DNA of 64,000 nucleotides. It comes from Denitrificimonas caeni DSM 24390 (GTDB taxonomy: Bacteria; Pseudomonadota; Gammaproteobacteria; Pseudomonadales; Pseudomonadaceae). The position numbers were made by a program, and so were the translations under genes. The stretch covers positions 28,382 through 92,381 of the forward strand of contig NZ_ATXQ01000010.1 in NCBI RefSeq assembly GCF_000421765.1, given 5' to 3'. This document shows positions 1 through 9,940 of the stretch, one piece after another (position 1 is the stretch's first letter; each line of letters begins with the position of its first letter). Below the pieces are notes generated by a model. The model worked only from the letters and a program-made list of their open reading frames with translations, ran no database searches and was not told where the DNA came from.

Positions 1-48
1 TGGCTTGACGGCGTACCTCTTGGTCATGCAGCAGATTCATCGCGCTGG

Positions 49-1599
49 TCACACACCATCAACCTGTGGGTGCGCGCGAGCAGTTCCCACATGCATCAAG
101 TTCAAGGCATTGAGATAAGCTTTGGCTGAAGCGATCACGATATCGGTATCCGCACCATTGCCATTGACAATACGGCCACCGCGTTCCAAACGCACCGTCA
201 CTTCACCTTGCGAGTCGGTACCTTGAGTAATGGCGTTGACTGAATACAGCTGCAAGGTAGCGCCAGATTTCGCCACTTGCTCAATGGCTTTAAAGGTCGC
301 ATCGACAGGACCCGAACCTTGATCATCGGTCGCTACTTCAACACCATCAATATTGAGCACCAAATGCGCATGCGGTACTTCACCGGTTTTACTGGCCACT
401 TCTAAGCTGACTAATTTATACAGTTCTGGTGCTTCTTCATTTAAAGTTTCTGAAACCAGCGCCTGCAAGTCTTCATCGAAAATTTCGTGTTTCTTATCGG
501 CTAAATCTTTAAAGCGCGCAAAAGCTGCGTTGAGTTCTGTTTCGCTGGCTAACTCAATGCCCAACTCTAATAAGCGGCTGCGAAAAGCGCTGCGGCCTGA
601 GTGTTTACCCATAACCATTTTATTGGCATGCCAGCCGACATCTTCTGCAGCCATAATTTCATAGGTTTCGCGGTGTTTAAGCACGCCATCTTGGTGAATC
701 CCAGACTCGTGGGCAAAGGCGTTAGCACCAACAATGGCTTTATTGGGCTGCACAGGGAAACCTGTGATACCTGAAACCATGCGCGAGACGCTGAGGATAT
801 GCGGCGTATCAATATTGGTGTGCACGCCTAATAGGTCCTGGCGGGTTTTGATCGCCATGACGATTTCTTCCAGTGCGGCATTACCAGCACGCTCACCTAG
901 ACCGTTAATCGTACACTCAACTTGACGTGCCCCAGCCACAACAGCCGCCAAAGAATTGGCTACGGCCAAACCTAAGTCGTTGTGACAGTGCACCGAGAAA
1001 ATTGCTTTATCAGCGTTGGGTACCCGATTCATCAGTTGCCTGATGAGTTCGGCGTACTCATGAGGAATTGCATAACCGACCGTATCAGGGATATTAATGG
1101 TACGCGCACCAGCATCAATCGCGGCCTCTACAATGCGGCAAAGGAAATCAATTTCAGAGCGACCGGCATCTTCACAAGAAAACTCAACATCAGAGCACAG
1201 GTTGCGAGCTTTTTTAATTGCACGCACTGCTTGCTCGACGACTTGATCAGGCTGCATGCGCAATTTGTGCTGCATATGAATCGGGCTGGTGGCTATAAAG
1301 GTGTGAATACGGCCAGAGTTAGCACCGGCTAAAGCTTCAGCGGCACGCTCAATATCGCCATCCAAGGCACGCGATAAACTACAGATGGTGCTGTCTTGAA
1401 TGGTGTCAGCAATGGCTTTTACCGCATCAAAATCACCAGGGCTAGCAATCGCAAAACCAGCTTCAATCACATCGACACGCATGCGCTCAAGTGCTTTAGC
1501 AATGCGCAGCTTTTCTTCTTTGGTCATCGAAGCGCCAGGGCTTTGCTCACCATCCCGCAAAGTGGTATCAAAAATAATAACGCGATCACTGCTGCTCAT
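49..1599 (-). CDS. leuA: 2-isopropylmalate synthase
   Basis: Condenses acetyl-CoA with 2-oxoisovalerate, the first committed step of leucine synthesis in the cytoplasm. The 516-residue protein opens with the HMGL-family motif [10 protein letters not shown] (residues 10-19) and carries the metal-binding HCHND motif near residue 205. A C-terminal LeuA dimerisation/allosteric domain (about 390-516) is expected to bind leucine. Its length matches the E. coli-type enzyme rather than the longer form often found in Pseudomonas. The ATG is preceded by AGGAGA at 7-nt spacing. It lies downstream of waaA on the same strand, with a 10-bp hairpin in the gap. Family assignment is firm. Confidence 0.96.
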   Translation of the reverse strand: MSSSDRVIIFDTTLRDGEQSPGASMTKEEKLRIAKALERMRVDVIEAGFAIASPGDFDAVKAIADTIQDSTICSLSRALDGDIERAAEALAGANSGRIHTFIATSPIHMQHKLRMQPDQVVEQAVRAIKKARNLCSDVEFSCEDAGRSEIDFLCRIVEAAIDAGARTINIPDTVGYAIPHEYAELIRQLMNRVPNADKAIFSVHCHNDLGLAVANSLAAVVAGARQVECTINGLGERAGNAALEEIVMAIKTRQDLLGVHTNIDTPHILSVSRMVSGITGFPVQPNKAIVGANAFAHESGIHQDGVLKHRETYEIMAAEDVGWHANKMVMGKHSGRSAFRSRLLELGIELASETELNAAFARFKDLADKKHEIFDEDLQALVSETLNEEAPELYKLVSLEVASKTGEVPHAHLVLNIDGVEVATDDQGSGPVDATFKAIEQVAKSGATLQLYSVNAITQGTDSQGEVTVRLERGGRIVNGNGADTDIVIASAKAYLNALNLMHVGTARAHPQVDGV

Positions 1600-1666
1600 T
1601 GTCTTCTCCTGAAGGCTGCTGCACGGTTAAGGGCAGTAAAAACTCTAGTCTTGCGTGATTTTTATA

Positions 1667-1700
1667 GTCACTAAGACATTTGATAAAATTTCTTAGTGAC
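1667..1700 (-). terminator. Hairpin between waaA and leuA
   Basis: Perfect 10-bp inverted repeat, GTCACTAAGA at 1667-1676 and TCTTAGTGAC at 1691-1700, with a 14-nt loop. On the minus strand it is followed by TATAAAAATC, only a weak U-tract. It may terminate waaA or be a leader structure or operator for leuA. No leucine-rich leader peptide was found. Confidence 0.45.
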
Positions 1701-1791
1701 AGATTAATACCCAGCACTGCTCAGGTCTAGCTGCAATTCGTAGTACAACTCTAAGCCCTCCGGCAGCTCACCTAAACACAGCGCAGCAGGT

Positions 1792-3069
1792 TTATTGATC
1801 TGCGATTAGCTGTGCTTGGATAATATCCAAAAGTCGCTGCAATGCGCCTTGGTTACGCTGTAAAACCTGTTGCGCGGCACGGCACATTTTTTCTGTATGT
1901 GAGTGGCTGGTCCATAAGCGCGACACTGCTTGCGCCAGCTGCGAACTATCGGCGACTGTTTGCAAACCACCTGCTTCGAGCAATTGCTCGGCAATCTCTA
2001 AAAAATTGAAATAATGCAGGCCGGTCAGCGTTGGTTTAGCTAAAGCCACTGGCTCCAACATATTGTGTCCGCCATGCTTAATTAAGCTACCGCCCACCAG
2101 TGCGACATCGGCCAGTGCATAGAGAAACATCAACTCCCCCATGGTGTCACCAAGTAATACCTGTTGTTCTGCAGTGACTAACGCACCAGTGGAGCGACGC
2201 TGCACGCGCATGCCTTGCTCGATGCATAAGGCATACACAGACTCAAAACGCTCAGGATGGCGTGGCACTAGAATCAATAAAGCTTTAGGAAAGAGCCTGA
2301 GTAATTGTTGATGCGCGGCTAAAATCAGAGCGTCTTCACCCTCGTGGGTACTGGCAGCAATCCAAATCGGACGCTGACTGGCCTGCCATTGCTCGCGCAG
2401 TGTCTGCGCCTGCTCGGGTAAGCCCTCGGCGACTTGCTGATCATATTTAATCGAACCGGTCACCTTGACCGTTTCGGCTCGTGCTCCCAGTTCAATAAAA
2501 CGCTGGGCTTCAATTGCACTCTGCACAGCAAGCGCGCTGATCTGCTTGAGCATCGGAGCGACCAGTTTTGGAAAGCGCCCATAACCGCGCGCCGAACGCT
2601 CGGATAAACGACCATTGGCCAACACGACTGGAATATTTAAACGCGTACACTGATTAATATGGTTCGGCCACAGCTCAGTTTCCATAACAATCGCTAAACG
2701 CGGCTGTAAACGCTGCAAAAACCTTCTAGAAGCGAGCGGTAAATCGTAAGGCAAATAACAATGCTGTACGCTATCACCAAACATACTTTGAATGCGCTCA
2801 GAGCCGGTCGGCGTCATGCAGGTCACAGTAATCGGTAAATCGGGATACTGCTGCTGCAGCGCTTTAACCACAGGTGCAGCGGCAATGCTTTCACCGACTG
2901 ACACCGCATGCAGCCAAATACCACCCGGCTTGAACTCAGGCAAAGTTAAAGCAAAGCGCTCGCCAATGCGTTTAGCATAAGCCGGTGCTTTTCTGGAACG
3001 CAGCCACAAGCGCACGGCAATCACCGGCACAGCGAGATATAGCAGCAAGGTATATAGAGTTCTATTCAT
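1792..3069 (-). CDS. waaA: 3-deoxy-D-manno-octulosonic acid (Kdo) transferase
   Basis: Inner-membrane glycosyltransferase (GT30) that adds Kdo from CMP-Kdo to lipid IVA in lipopolysaccharide core synthesis. The start MNRTLYTLLLYL gives 425 aa, the usual family length, and an N-terminal membrane anchor. An earlier in-frame ATG at 3126 would lie almost at the divergent neighbour's start and adds a non-conserved tail. Visible signatures are VGES near residue 60 (catalytic Glu region) and HGGHNMLEP in the C-terminal nucleotide-sugar domain. It is divergent from the FAD oxidoreductase at 3149. hldE nearby also serves LPS inner-core synthesis. Confidence 0.95.
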   Translation of the reverse strand: MNRTLYTLLLYLAVPVIAVRLWLRSRKAPAYAKRIGERFALTLPEFKPGGIWLHAVSVGESIAAAPVVKALQQQYPDLPITVTCMTPTGSERIQSMFGDSVQHCYLPYDLPLASRRFLQRLQPRLAIVMETELWPNHINQCTRLNIPVVLANGRLSERSARGYGRFPKLVAPMLKQISALAVQSAIEAQRFIELGARAETVKVTGSIKYDQQVAEGLPEQAQTLREQWQASQRPIWIAASTHEGEDALILAAHQQLLRLFPKALLILVPRHPERFESVYALCIEQGMRVQRRSTGALVTAEQQVLLGDTMGELMFLYALADVALVGGSLIKHGGHNMLEPVALAKPTLTGLHYFNFLEIAEQLLEAGGLQTVADSSQLAQAVSRLWTSHSHTEKMCRAAQQVLQRNQGALQRLLDIIQAQLIADQ

Positions 3070-3148
3070 AGCAGCAAAGTTTAGCAAAGGCGCAGCGATA
3101 ATGCTGCGCTCGGTTATACTGCTCACTTATTTTTTGCGAGAGGCGCTT

Positions 3149-4333
3149 ATGTCACTCACCTTAAACACTGACATTGCCATCATCGGCGGCGGCATTGCCG
3201 GGCTCTGGCTCAACGCGCAATTGCGCCAACAGGGCTTTAATACACTGCTGATTGAGCACAACACGCTGGGCGGCGGGCAGTCTGTGAAGTCGCAAGGCAT
3301 CATTCATGGTGGCGCTAAATATGCGCTACATGGTGCCCTGACCGGCTCATCAGAAGCCATTGCCGATATGCCGGAACGCTGGCGCAAGGCGCTACAGGGC
3401 GAAGGCGAACTGGATTTGCGTGGTGTGCGTTTATTATCCAACGCGCACTATCTCTGGTCACCAGGTTCGATTGCCGGCAATCTGACCAGCTTTTTTGCCA
3501 GCAAAGCGATGCGTGGTCGGGTTGATCAAGTGAAGGGTCAACAGCTACCAGCCGCTTTGCAACATAAAGACTTTAAAGGCCGCGTCTATCGCCTGGCTGA
3601 GTTGGTGCTAGACGTACCCAGTCTAGTGCAGCGTTTAGCCGACTTGGCTGGCGATAGCCTCTTGTATGCGCAAAAAATCACCCCACGCTACGACAATCAG
3701 CAATTAGTTGGCGTGCAAGCGGATGACTACAGCATCAACGCGCAGCGCGTGGTGTTTTGTGCTGGCAGCGGCAACCAAGACTTACTGCAAGCCTTTGCCC
3801 TAAGTAAACCAGAACAACAGCTGCGACCCTTACATATGGTTATGGCCAAAGGCCCAGCACTATTACCTTTATATGCACACTGCCTCGGTGGCGGCAGCAA
3901 ACCACGGATCACAGTGACCACCCATCCTGCAGCCGATGGCCAGTGGGTTTGGTACTTAGGCGGTAATCTTGCCGAAGCTGAAGGCGTGGCACGTTCTGAG
4001 CAGCAACAGATTGCAGCGGCACAAGCCGAGGTGGCGCAATTACTGCCTTGGGTGAATCAAGAGGCCACGCAATGGGCGACTTTGCGTGTCGATCGTGCTG
4101 AACCCGTTCAATCTGGACTCGCGCGCCCCGATAACGCCTTTGTCACTGAGCAAGGTTCATTACTAGTGGGTTGGCCAACTAAGCTCGCGTTGGCGCCTGA
4201 TTTTAGCGATCGCATTTGTAAAATTTTAGCGTGCGACGGCATTAAACCCGGCGCGGCACAAAGCTATGCAGGCTTACCGCGCCCCGCTGTGGCACAACCT
4301 GCTTGGGAGACTTTATTTAATGACCCTGCATGA
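3149..4333 (+). CDS. FAD-dependent oxidoreductase (DAO family)
   Basis: A 394-residue flavoprotein with an N-terminal dinucleotide-binding loop GGGIAG (about residues 11-16) and the overall pattern of the D-amino-acid oxidase/glycerol-3-phosphate dehydrogenase superfamily. The substrate cannot be read from the sequence. ATG at 3149 follows GAGAGG at suitable spacing; the upstream in-frame start at 3101 adds an unconserved stretch. The end overlaps the next gene by 14 nt, so the two are probably co-translated. The same pair sits between waaA and hldE in Pseudomonas (PA4991/PA4992 region, from memory). Confidence 0.85.
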   Translation: MSLTLNTDIAIIGGGIAGLWLNAQLRQQGFNTLLIEHNTLGGGQSVKSQGIIHGGAKYALHGALTGSSEAIADMPERWRKALQGEGELDLRGVRLLSNAHYLWSPGSIAGNLTSFFASKAMRGRVDQVKGQQLPAALQHKDFKGRVYRLAELVLDVPSLVQRLADLAGDSLLYAQKITPRYDNQQLVGVQADDYSINAQRVVFCAGSGNQDLLQAFALSKPEQQLRPLHMVMAKGPALLPLYAHCLGGGSKPRITVTTHPAADGQWVWYLGGNLAEAEGVARSEQQQIAAAQAEVAQLLPWVNQEATQWATLRVDRAEPVQSGLARPDNAFVTEQGSLLVGWPTKLALAPDFSDRICKILACDGIKPGAAQSYAGLPRPAVAQPAWETLFNDPA

Positions 4334-5126
4334 TTTTCATCGTCCACTGGGCAGTACTGGCTTTAATGTTTCACCGCTGGGGTTAGGCACGGTCAAACTT
4401 GGTCGTGATCAAGGGGTTAAATACCCCAATGGTTTTACCATCCCTGACGACCAGCAAGCCCTAGCACTGATCAATCAAGCTCGCGACTTGGGGATTAATT
4501 TGCTGGATACCGCACCGGCGTATGGTATTAGCGAAGAGCGCCTGGGCTACTTACTGCAAGGTCAGCGCGATGACTGGGTAATTGTTAGCAAGGTCGGCGA
4601 AGAGTTTATCGAAGGTGAGTCAGCCTTTGATTTTTCTGCAGCGCACACGCGTTTCTCAGTAGATCGCAGCCTGAAACGTTTGCGTACTGATCATATTGAG
4701 TTGGTTTTAGTGCACTCCAATGGCGATGATGTGGCTATTTTGCAACATGAAGAAGTCTACGACACGCTCGCTGCACTTAAGCAGGAAGGCAAAATTGGCG
4801 GTTTCGGTTTTTCTGGAAAAACCTCAGAAGGCGGCATACTCGCGCTGGAGCAAGGTGACTGCGCAATGGTCACCTACAACCTTAATGAGCGCGATGAGTT
4901 GCCCGTTATCGACTATGCCGGCCAGCACAACAAAGGCATTCTGATTAAGAAAGCCTTAGCCAGTGGGCACGTTTGCTTAGCCAATGGAATTGATCCTGTG
5001 CAGGCCAGTTTTGCGATGATCTTTGCTCACGCTGCAGTGGCCAGCGCCATCGTTGGCACCATCACTCCTAAGCACTTACAGAGTAATGTTGAGTGCATCG
5101 CTAATATTCTGCATGGTCAAGGCTAA
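4320..5126 (+). CDS. Aldo/keto reductase
   Basis: A 268-residue TIM-barrel oxidoreductase of the aldo/keto reductase family, expected to use NADPH to reduce a carbonyl. Features are LGLGTVKLG near the start, the catalytic Asp/Tyr region LLDTAPAYGISEERLG, and the C-terminal IVGTITPKHL cofactor-binding segment. The start at 4320 overlaps the preceding gene's 3' end by 14 nt. An upstream in-frame ATG at 4266 lies well inside the upstream gene and is unlikely. The substrate is unknown; co-translation with the FAD oxidoreductase suggests one small redox pathway. Confidence 0.87.
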   Translation: MTLHDFHRPLGSTGFNVSPLGLGTVKLGRDQGVKYPNGFTIPDDQQALALINQARDLGINLLDTAPAYGISEERLGYLLQGQRDDWVIVSKVGEEFIEGESAFDFSAAHTRFSVDRSLKRLRTDHIELVLVHSNGDDVAILQHEEVYDTLAALKQEGKIGGFGFSGKTSEGGILALEQGDCAMVTYNLNERDELPVIDYAGQHNKGILIKKALASGHVCLANGIDPVQASFAMIFAHAAVASAIVGTITPKHLQSNVECIANILHGQG

Positions 5127-5133
5127 AAACGAA

Positions 5134-5175
5134 ACCGCTGCGCTCGTCCTGCACCGACATTGCAGCGGTCATTTT
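5134..5175. terminator. Bidirectional terminator between convergent genes
   Basis: Stem ACCGCTGC (5134-5141) pairs with GCAGCGGT (5162-5169). It is followed by CATTTTTC on the plus strand and by TTTCGTTTTT on the minus strand. It separates the aldo/keto reductase from hldE, which converge here. Confidence 0.75.
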
Positions 5176-5182
5176 TCACGCT

Positions 5183-6604
5183 TTATTTACTTCGGATTTT
5201 TTCCACAATGGCTGTGGTTGAACTGTTTTCTACTAAGCCCAACACCCGCACCTCACCGCCATAGGCGTAGACCAACTCGGCTCCAACCACCTGATCAACA
5301 CCGTAATCACCGCCTTTAACCAAAATATCGGGTTTGAGCAAAGTAATCAGGCTTTCTGGTGTGTCTTCACTGAAGCTCACCACCCAGTCCACAGCACCCA
5401 AACCAGCGAGTACTGCCATCCGGCGATCCACTGAGTTAATCGGCCGTCCAGGGCCTTTCAAGCGCGTGACCGAGGCATCACCATTCACCGCCACAATTAA
5501 ACGGTCGCCTTGCTCGCGGGCTTGCTCTAAATAACTGACATGCCCGGCATGCAAAATATCAAAACAACCGTTAGTAAACACCACTCGTTCGCCTTGCGCA
5601 CGCGCATCTTCAACGGCAGCTTGTAACTGTTGCAAACTGAGCACACCGCGCTCAGCACCATCTTCGCGCTGTAAAGCACGACGTAACTCAGGTGCACTGA
5701 TGGTCGCTGTACCGAGTTTACCTACCACAATACCTGCGGCCAGATTGGCTAACGTCATCGCTTGCTCTAGGCTCTCACCAGCTGCTAACGCAGCCGCCAT
5801 GGTAGAAATCACGGTATCGCCAGCACCGGTAACATCAAAGACTTCGCGCGCACGTGCCGGCAAATGCACCGCTGGAACGCCTTTGCGTAACAACGTCATA
5901 CCTTGCTCACCACGGGTAATCAGTAACGCTTCCAGCTCCAACTCCTCAAGCATCACAGCACCACGCTGCATTAACTGCGCTTCATCGGCGCAATGCCCAA
6001 CTACCGCCTCAAACTCAGCTAAGTTCGGCGTTATTAAAGTCGCACCACGGTAAATAGAAAAGTCTGTACCTTTAGGATCGGCTAACACGGCAACACCGCG
6101 CTGCTTAGCAAGGCCTAACAAAGCTTGATGATTGAGCAATGTGCCTTTGCCATAATCCGATAAAATCATCACTTTGACGCCATCTAAAACAGCTTCAACC
6201 TGGGCCAATAAAGCCTCGGCATCGGTGTTAAAGCGCTCTTCAAAATCCATCCGTAACAATTGCTGCTGACGACTCATAGCGCGCAACTTCACAATGGTGG
6301 GCTGGCCACTAATACGCTGAAAATGTGTTTGTACACCCACCGAGTGCAACTGTTCAGTTAAAGCATCAGCCGCTTCATCAGCGCCGGTAACGCCAATCAA
6401 TTCCACAGGCGCACCTAAAGCGGCAATATTTAACGCAACGTTCGCAGCACCACCGGGGCGGTCTTCAGTACGGGTCACTTTTACCACCGGCACCGGCGCT
6501 TCTGGAGAAATACGCGTGGTGCTGCCGTACCAGTAGCGATCCAGCATGACATCACCCACCACCAACACTGGGGCTTGGGCAAACGCTGGTAATGGTGATT
6601 TCAT
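5183..6604 (-). CDS. hldE: Bifunctional heptose 7-phosphate kinase / heptose 1-phosphate adenylyltransferase
   Basis: Makes ADP-heptose for the LPS inner core, carrying two enzyme steps in one cytoplasmic polypeptide. The N-terminal PfkB-type kinase has [14 protein letters not shown] and the DVTGAGDTV anion-hole motif. The C-terminal cytidylyltransferase-like domain has [13 protein letters not shown] with its HxGH signature. The start MKSPLPAF at 6604 gives 473 aa, the normal length; the earlier in-frame ATG (6649) adds 15 unconserved residues. The gene stands alone here, with the lrgAB-like pair upstream on the same strand. Confidence 0.96.
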   Translation of the reverse strand: MKSPLPAFAQAPVLVVGDVMLDRYWYGSTTRISPEAPVPVVKVTRTEDRPGGAANVALNIAALGAPVELIGVTGADEAADALTEQLHSVGVQTHFQRISGQPTIVKLRAMSRQQQLLRMDFEERFNTDAEALLAQVEAVLDGVKVMILSDYGKGTLLNHQALLGLAKQRGVAVLADPKGTDFSIYRGATLITPNLAEFEAVVGHCADEAQLMQRGAVMLEELELEALLITRGEQGMTLLRKGVPAVHLPARAREVFDVTGAGDTVISTMAAALAAGESLEQAMTLANLAAGIVVGKLGTATISAPELRRALQREDGAERGVLSLQQLQAAVEDARAQGERVVFTNGCFDILHAGHVSYLEQAREQGDRLIVAVNGDASVTRLKGPGRPINSVDRRMAVLAGLGAVDWVVSFSEDTPESLITLLKPDILVKGGDYGVDQVVGAELVYAYGGEVRVLGLVENSSTTAIVEKIRSK

Positions 6605-6652
6605 AATAGCTTCAACCTTAGATAATTTTTGCCAATCATAACATGCCAAACC

Positions 6653-7369
6653 TTAAGCAATCAGCGCTACCGCTAACGGCATCAACACAGCAGTCAGCAC
6701 ACCCATGATACTCATCGCTAATGCAGCAAAGGCGCCCGCCTCCTCGCTTTCCTGCAAAGCCCGCGCGGTACCCACAGCATGCGCGACAATACCCAACGCC
6801 ATACCTTGTGCTGCTGGGCTGTTGATACGAAATACACGCAGCACCTCAACCCCGAGCATGGCACCGAGGACTCCAGTAATCATCACGAATACAGCTGCCA
6901 ACGAAGCCGCACCACCGATCTCTTCGGCGACTAACATAGCAATAGGCGTGGTGACTGATTTTGGCGCAATAGTTTTTAAAATTAACGTTTCAGCACCAAA
7001 CATCCAAGCCAAAGCGACACCCAATACGGTGGCAAATAAACCTCCTACGAAAAGAGTAATCAGCGTTGGCCATAAAACTTGACGCACGCGGCGCATATTC
7101 AAATATAGAGGCACCGCCAACGCCACAGTGGCTGGACCTAGCATCAGGGTCAGCAGTTGCGCACCTTGCTTATAGTCAGCGTAGTCAATATCCAACACTA
7201 GTAGCGTGGCAATCAGTATGACCATGGAGACGAGAACTGGCTGAAAAATCATCCAGCGGGTTTTCTCATAGAGAAATAAAGCGAGTTGATAGACGCCCAA
7301 GGTTAAACCAAAGGCAAATAAAGGATGTTCTATCACCGCATCAAGCGCTGCCTGCCATTCTAAATTCAT
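6653..7369 (-). CDS. LrgB/CidB family membrane protein
   Basis: A 238-residue polytopic inner-membrane protein of the LrgB family (YohK/CidB type), which partners with LrgA/CidA. These pairs are linked to murein hydrolase control or small-metabolite export. Several hydrophobic helices and the conserved TPIAMLVAEEIGG-like segment in the middle third support the call. Its ATG overlaps the stop of the upstream lrgA-like gene (ATGA), so the two are translationally coupled. The physiological substrate is not known. Confidence 0.88.
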   Translation of the reverse strand: MNLEWQAALDAVIEHPLFAFGLTLGVYQLALFLYEKTRWMIFQPVLVSMVILIATLLVLDIDYADYKQGAQLLTLMLGPATVALAVPLYLNMRRVRQVLWPTLITLFVGGLFATVLGVALAWMFGAETLILKTIAPKSVTTPIAMLVAEEIGGAASLAAVFVMITGVLGAMLGVEVLRVFRINSPAAQGMALGIVAHAVGTARALQESEEAGAFAALAMSIMGVLTAVLMPLAVALIA

Positions 7370-7728
7370 GATTTATCCTTAGCGCGAGCTTGACGATTCA
7401 CCAATAACTGCATCAACCAACCAATAAATAGCAAAGAAACTAATAAGGAGATGACTAACGCGCCAATAATCGCCCACAAGTCCGCTTTGATATCGCTCAT
7501 ATGCACAATCACCCCTACTGCAGGCGGCACCAGCAACAGTGGCAAATAGCGTAACACGCTGGTTGCGGCCTCATTGAGCGGCTCATTGACACGACCCTGT
7601 AGCAACAAATAAATGAACAGCAACACCAAACCTATAATTGGTCCTGGCAAGACAGGGAAAAAAAGCACATTCAACGCTGTCCCCACCAACTGAAACACTA
7701 CCAGCCAACTCAGTCCTCGCAGTAACAT
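7366..7728 (-). CDS. LrgA/CidA family holin-like protein
   Basis: A 120-residue membrane protein with about four predicted helices. The family segment LPGPIIGLVLLF appears near residue 27 and a further helix pair at 60-110. Members are holin-like and form a unit with LrgB. It is first in a two-gene operon; its stop overlaps the lrgB-like start by 4 nt. Identity is by family pattern only, and whether it acts as holin or transporter partner cannot be decided. Confidence 0.87.
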   Translation of the reverse strand: MLLRGLSWLVVFQLVGTALNVLFFPVLPGPIIGLVLLFIYLLLQGRVNEPLNEAATSVLRYLPLLLVPPAVGVIVHMSDIKADLWAIIGALVISLLVSLLFIGWLMQLLVNRQARAKDKS

Positions 7729-7850
7729 TGCTTACTCCAGTAATTTGCAAAATGGCGCACAGTATACGGTTATCCAGTCTTTAAAATAAACGCGCTTGAC
7801 CTAGTCATGTAGTTTTAGGATGATCCGAGCAAGGCAAAACAGCCTCATAC

Positions 7851-7868
7851 AACAACAACAATAATAAT
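7851..7868 (+). promoter_or_regulatory. A-rich leader, candidate Hfq/Crc (CA) motif
   Basis: AACAACAACAATAATAAT lies in the leader of the MaoC-like gene, about 12 nt before its AGGAGG. The AAnAAn pattern is the kind of site bound by Hfq with Crc in Pseudomonas, and crc is present in this window. The functional reading is inference. Confidence 0.35.
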
Positions 7869-7891
7869 TAGCTTCCCTAAAGGAGGAGCGC

Positions 7892-8347
7892 ATGCAATTT
7901 GTACCCGTAGCACAACTTCAAGATTATATTGGTAAAGACTTAGGTCACTCTGACTGGTTAAAAATCGATCAAAATCGCATTAATCAATTTGCTGACTGCA
8001 CAGGCGATCAGCAATTTATCCATGTTGATCCAGAAAAAGCCAAACACACACCTTTCGGTAGCACTATCGCGCATGGCTACTTATCGCTCTCACTGATACC
8101 AAAACTCAGCGAGGGCATCCTTGTTTTGCCTGAAGGCTTAAAAATGGCTATCAATTATGGCATGGACAGTTTGCGCTTTATTCAACCAGTACCCGTCAAT
8201 TCTAACGTGCGCCTTGCCATGACACTATTGGACGCCACTGAAAAAGCGCCCGGACAATGGCTCTTAAAAGCACGCGCGACCCTAGAGATTGAAGGCCAAA
8301 CCAAACCTGCTTATGTTGCAGAAACGCTCACTTTATGTTTTGTCTAA
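7892..8347 (+). CDS. MaoC-like (R)-specific enoyl hydratase family protein
   Basis: A 151-residue single hot-dog fold protein of the MaoC/PhaJ family, which hydrates enoyl-CoA to (R)-3-hydroxyacyl-CoA. The hydratase-2-type signature is visible: the GDQQFIHVDPEKA segment (catalytic Asp and His) followed by TPFGSTIAHGYLSLSL. A very strong AGGAGG lies just before the ATG, and the leader holds an A-rich repeat that may be a Crc/Hfq target. Chain-length preference and role (beta-oxidation or polyhydroxyalkanoate supply) are not resolvable. Confidence 0.88.
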   Translation: MQFVPVAQLQDYIGKDLGHSDWLKIDQNRINQFADCTGDQQFIHVDPEKAKHTPFGSTIAHGYLSLSLIPKLSEGILVLPEGLKMAINYGMDSLRFIQPVPVNSNVRLAMTLLDATEKAPGQWLLKARATLEIEGQTKPAYVAETLTLCFV

Positions 8348-8384
8348 TCTGGCTTTAAGTGAAAAAGACAAAATAACAGCCAAT

Positions 8385-8411
8385 AAAAAGCCCGCATTAA
8401 GCGGGCTTTTT
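8385..8411. terminator. Bidirectional terminator
   Basis: AAAAAGCCCGC (8385-8395), a 5-nt loop, then GCGGGCTTTTT (8401-8411). It is a perfect stem with A and U tracts on both sides, between the convergent hydratase gene and rpmG. Confidence 0.9.
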
Positions 8412-8431
8412 ATACGAAGAGCAGCAATCAA

Positions 8432-8587
8432 TTACTTGATTTTGCCTTCTTTGTAGATCACGTGCTTACGCACAACTGGATCAAATTTCTTGATTTCCAG
8501 TTTATCAGGCGTAGTACGCTTGTTTTTATCAGTAGTGTAGAAGTGACCAGTACCAGCACTTGACACTAAACGGATTAAATCACGCAT
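8432..8587 (-). CDS. rpmG: 50S ribosomal protein L33
   Basis: A 51-residue basic protein beginning [19 protein letters not shown] and ending [13 protein letters not shown], the standard L33 pattern. It lacks the two CxxC pairs of zinc-binding L33 forms, as is normal in Pseudomonas. It sits 10 nt downstream of rpmB on the same strand, the conserved rpmB-rpmG order. Confidence 0.96.
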   Translation of the reverse strand: MRDLIRLVSSAGTGHFYTTDKNKRTTPDKLEIKKFDPVVRKHVIYKEGKIK

Positions 8588-8597
8588 GATGTTCCCC

Positions 8598-8834
8598 TTA
8601 AACTTTTAGGCCACGAGCACGAAGCTCGGCCAATACTGTGTCGATTCCGCGCTTATCAATTACGCGCATGCCTTTTGCAGATAAACGCAAACGTACAAAA
8701 CGGTTTTCGGTTTCTACCCAAAAACGGTGATGCTGCAAGTTTGGCAGGAAACGGCGACGGGTTTTGTTATTGGCGTGGGAAACTTTATTCCCTGTAACCG
8801 GACCCTTACCGGTTACTTGACAAACTCTTGACAT
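8598..8834 (-). CDS. rpmB: 50S ribosomal protein L28
   Basis: A 78-residue ribosomal protein of the large subunit. The start [23 protein letters not shown], the central [10 protein letters not shown] and the C-terminal [17 protein letters not shown] are the standard L28 pattern. It is first in the rpmB-rpmG operon. The 258-nt gap upstream to radC must hold its promoter; no confident -35/-10 pair was assigned. Confidence 0.97.
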   Translation of the reverse strand: MSRVCQVTGKGPVTGNKVSHANNKTRRRFLPNLQHHRFWVETENRFVRLRLSAKGMRVIDKRGIDTVLAELRARGLKV

Positions 8835-9092
8835 ATCTCAGCCCTCATAAACCACATGCTCAACCCAGCATGGGTTGGCTGCTTTAAAACGTAATTGGAT
8901 TCGTAGGTCGTTAAAAACATGTTGGTTTTTATAACCTGCATATTATTACCTAGACTTCGCCAAGGAACAACAGCGACACAAAATATTGCGCCAAACTGGT
9001 TCTCTTAGAATCGAGCCGTGCTTTATAGCAGAAAGTAGCTAGCAGAGCAAGAATCGACTGATTTATATTCTTCAGAGCGAGCAGAGGAATTA

Positions 9093-9767
9093 TTACATCC
9101 AACCATTTTCAACCATCGATAATGGCTCACCATCACCCACAATAAAATGATCCAAGACGCGTACATCAACCAATGCCAGCGCTTCCTTTAAACGCTCAGT
9201 CAAAATTTTATCAGCCTGACTGGGCTCGGCGACACCGCTTGGATGGTTGTGGGTCAAAATCAATGCCGCAGCATTATTCGCCAGCGCACGCTTAACCACC
9301 TGCCGCGGATAAACGCTAGCACCATCAATAGTGCCATAAAATAATATTTCAAAGGCCAGCACCCGATGCTTAGTATCCAAAAACAGACAAGCAAAGACTT
9401 CATGCAACTCATGACGCAATTTAGCTTTGAGAAAATCACGCACAGCTTGCGGACTTTCTAACGCGGATTCACGCTGAATGCTGGCGGCTAAATGCCTACG
9501 TCCCATTTCAAGAACCGCTTGCAACTGTGAGTACTTCGCCGGACCTAAACCTAAATGACTGGTAAAACTGCTTTGATCGGCCTCCAACAGTTGACGCAAA
9601 CCACCAAAAGCACTGAGCAGATCACGCGCTAATTCCACTGCATTACGACCTTGCACGCCAGTACGCAGGAAAATAGCCAACAACTCTGCATCGGATAACA
9701 CGTTAGCGCCATACTCCAAAAGGCGCTCCCGCGGTCTTTCATTAACCGGCCAACTTTGCATACTCAT
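9093..9767 (-). CDS. radC: RadC family JAB/MPN metalloprotease-fold protein
   Basis: A 224-residue protein with an N-terminal helix-hairpin-helix-like region and a C-terminal JAMM domain holding [16 protein letters not shown]. The biochemical role is unclear; the old DNA-repair name was based on a misassigned mutation. I chose ATG at 9767 because AAGGAG lies 7 nt upstream and the length matches Pseudomonas RadC. The longer start at 9785 has no Shine-Dalgarno. It is divergent from coaBC, as in Pseudomonas. Confidence 0.94.
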   Translation of the reverse strand: MSMQSWPVNERPRERLLEYGANVLSDAELLAIFLRTGVQGRNAVELARDLLSAFGGLRQLLEADQSSFTSHLGLGPAKYSQLQAVLEMGRRHLAASIQRESALESPQAVRDFLKAKLRHELHEVFACLFLDTKHRVLAFEILFYGTIDGASVYPRQVVKRALANNAAALILTHNHPSGVAEPSQADKILTERLKEALALVDVRVLDHFIVGDGEPLSMVENGWM

Positions 9768-9940
9768 AGACAGACTCCTTGTCATCTAATGGCGACAGCT
9801 GAACCATTCAGCCCAATATTTTAAACCAATTCCTTAATGCGCGACCCTCTGCCTCTCAACCATCGGCTATGTTATCTTAGACAAGATTTCAAAATTGGCC
9901 ACTTTCACCTCTTCCATACACTCGAACAACAGGCAGACCC

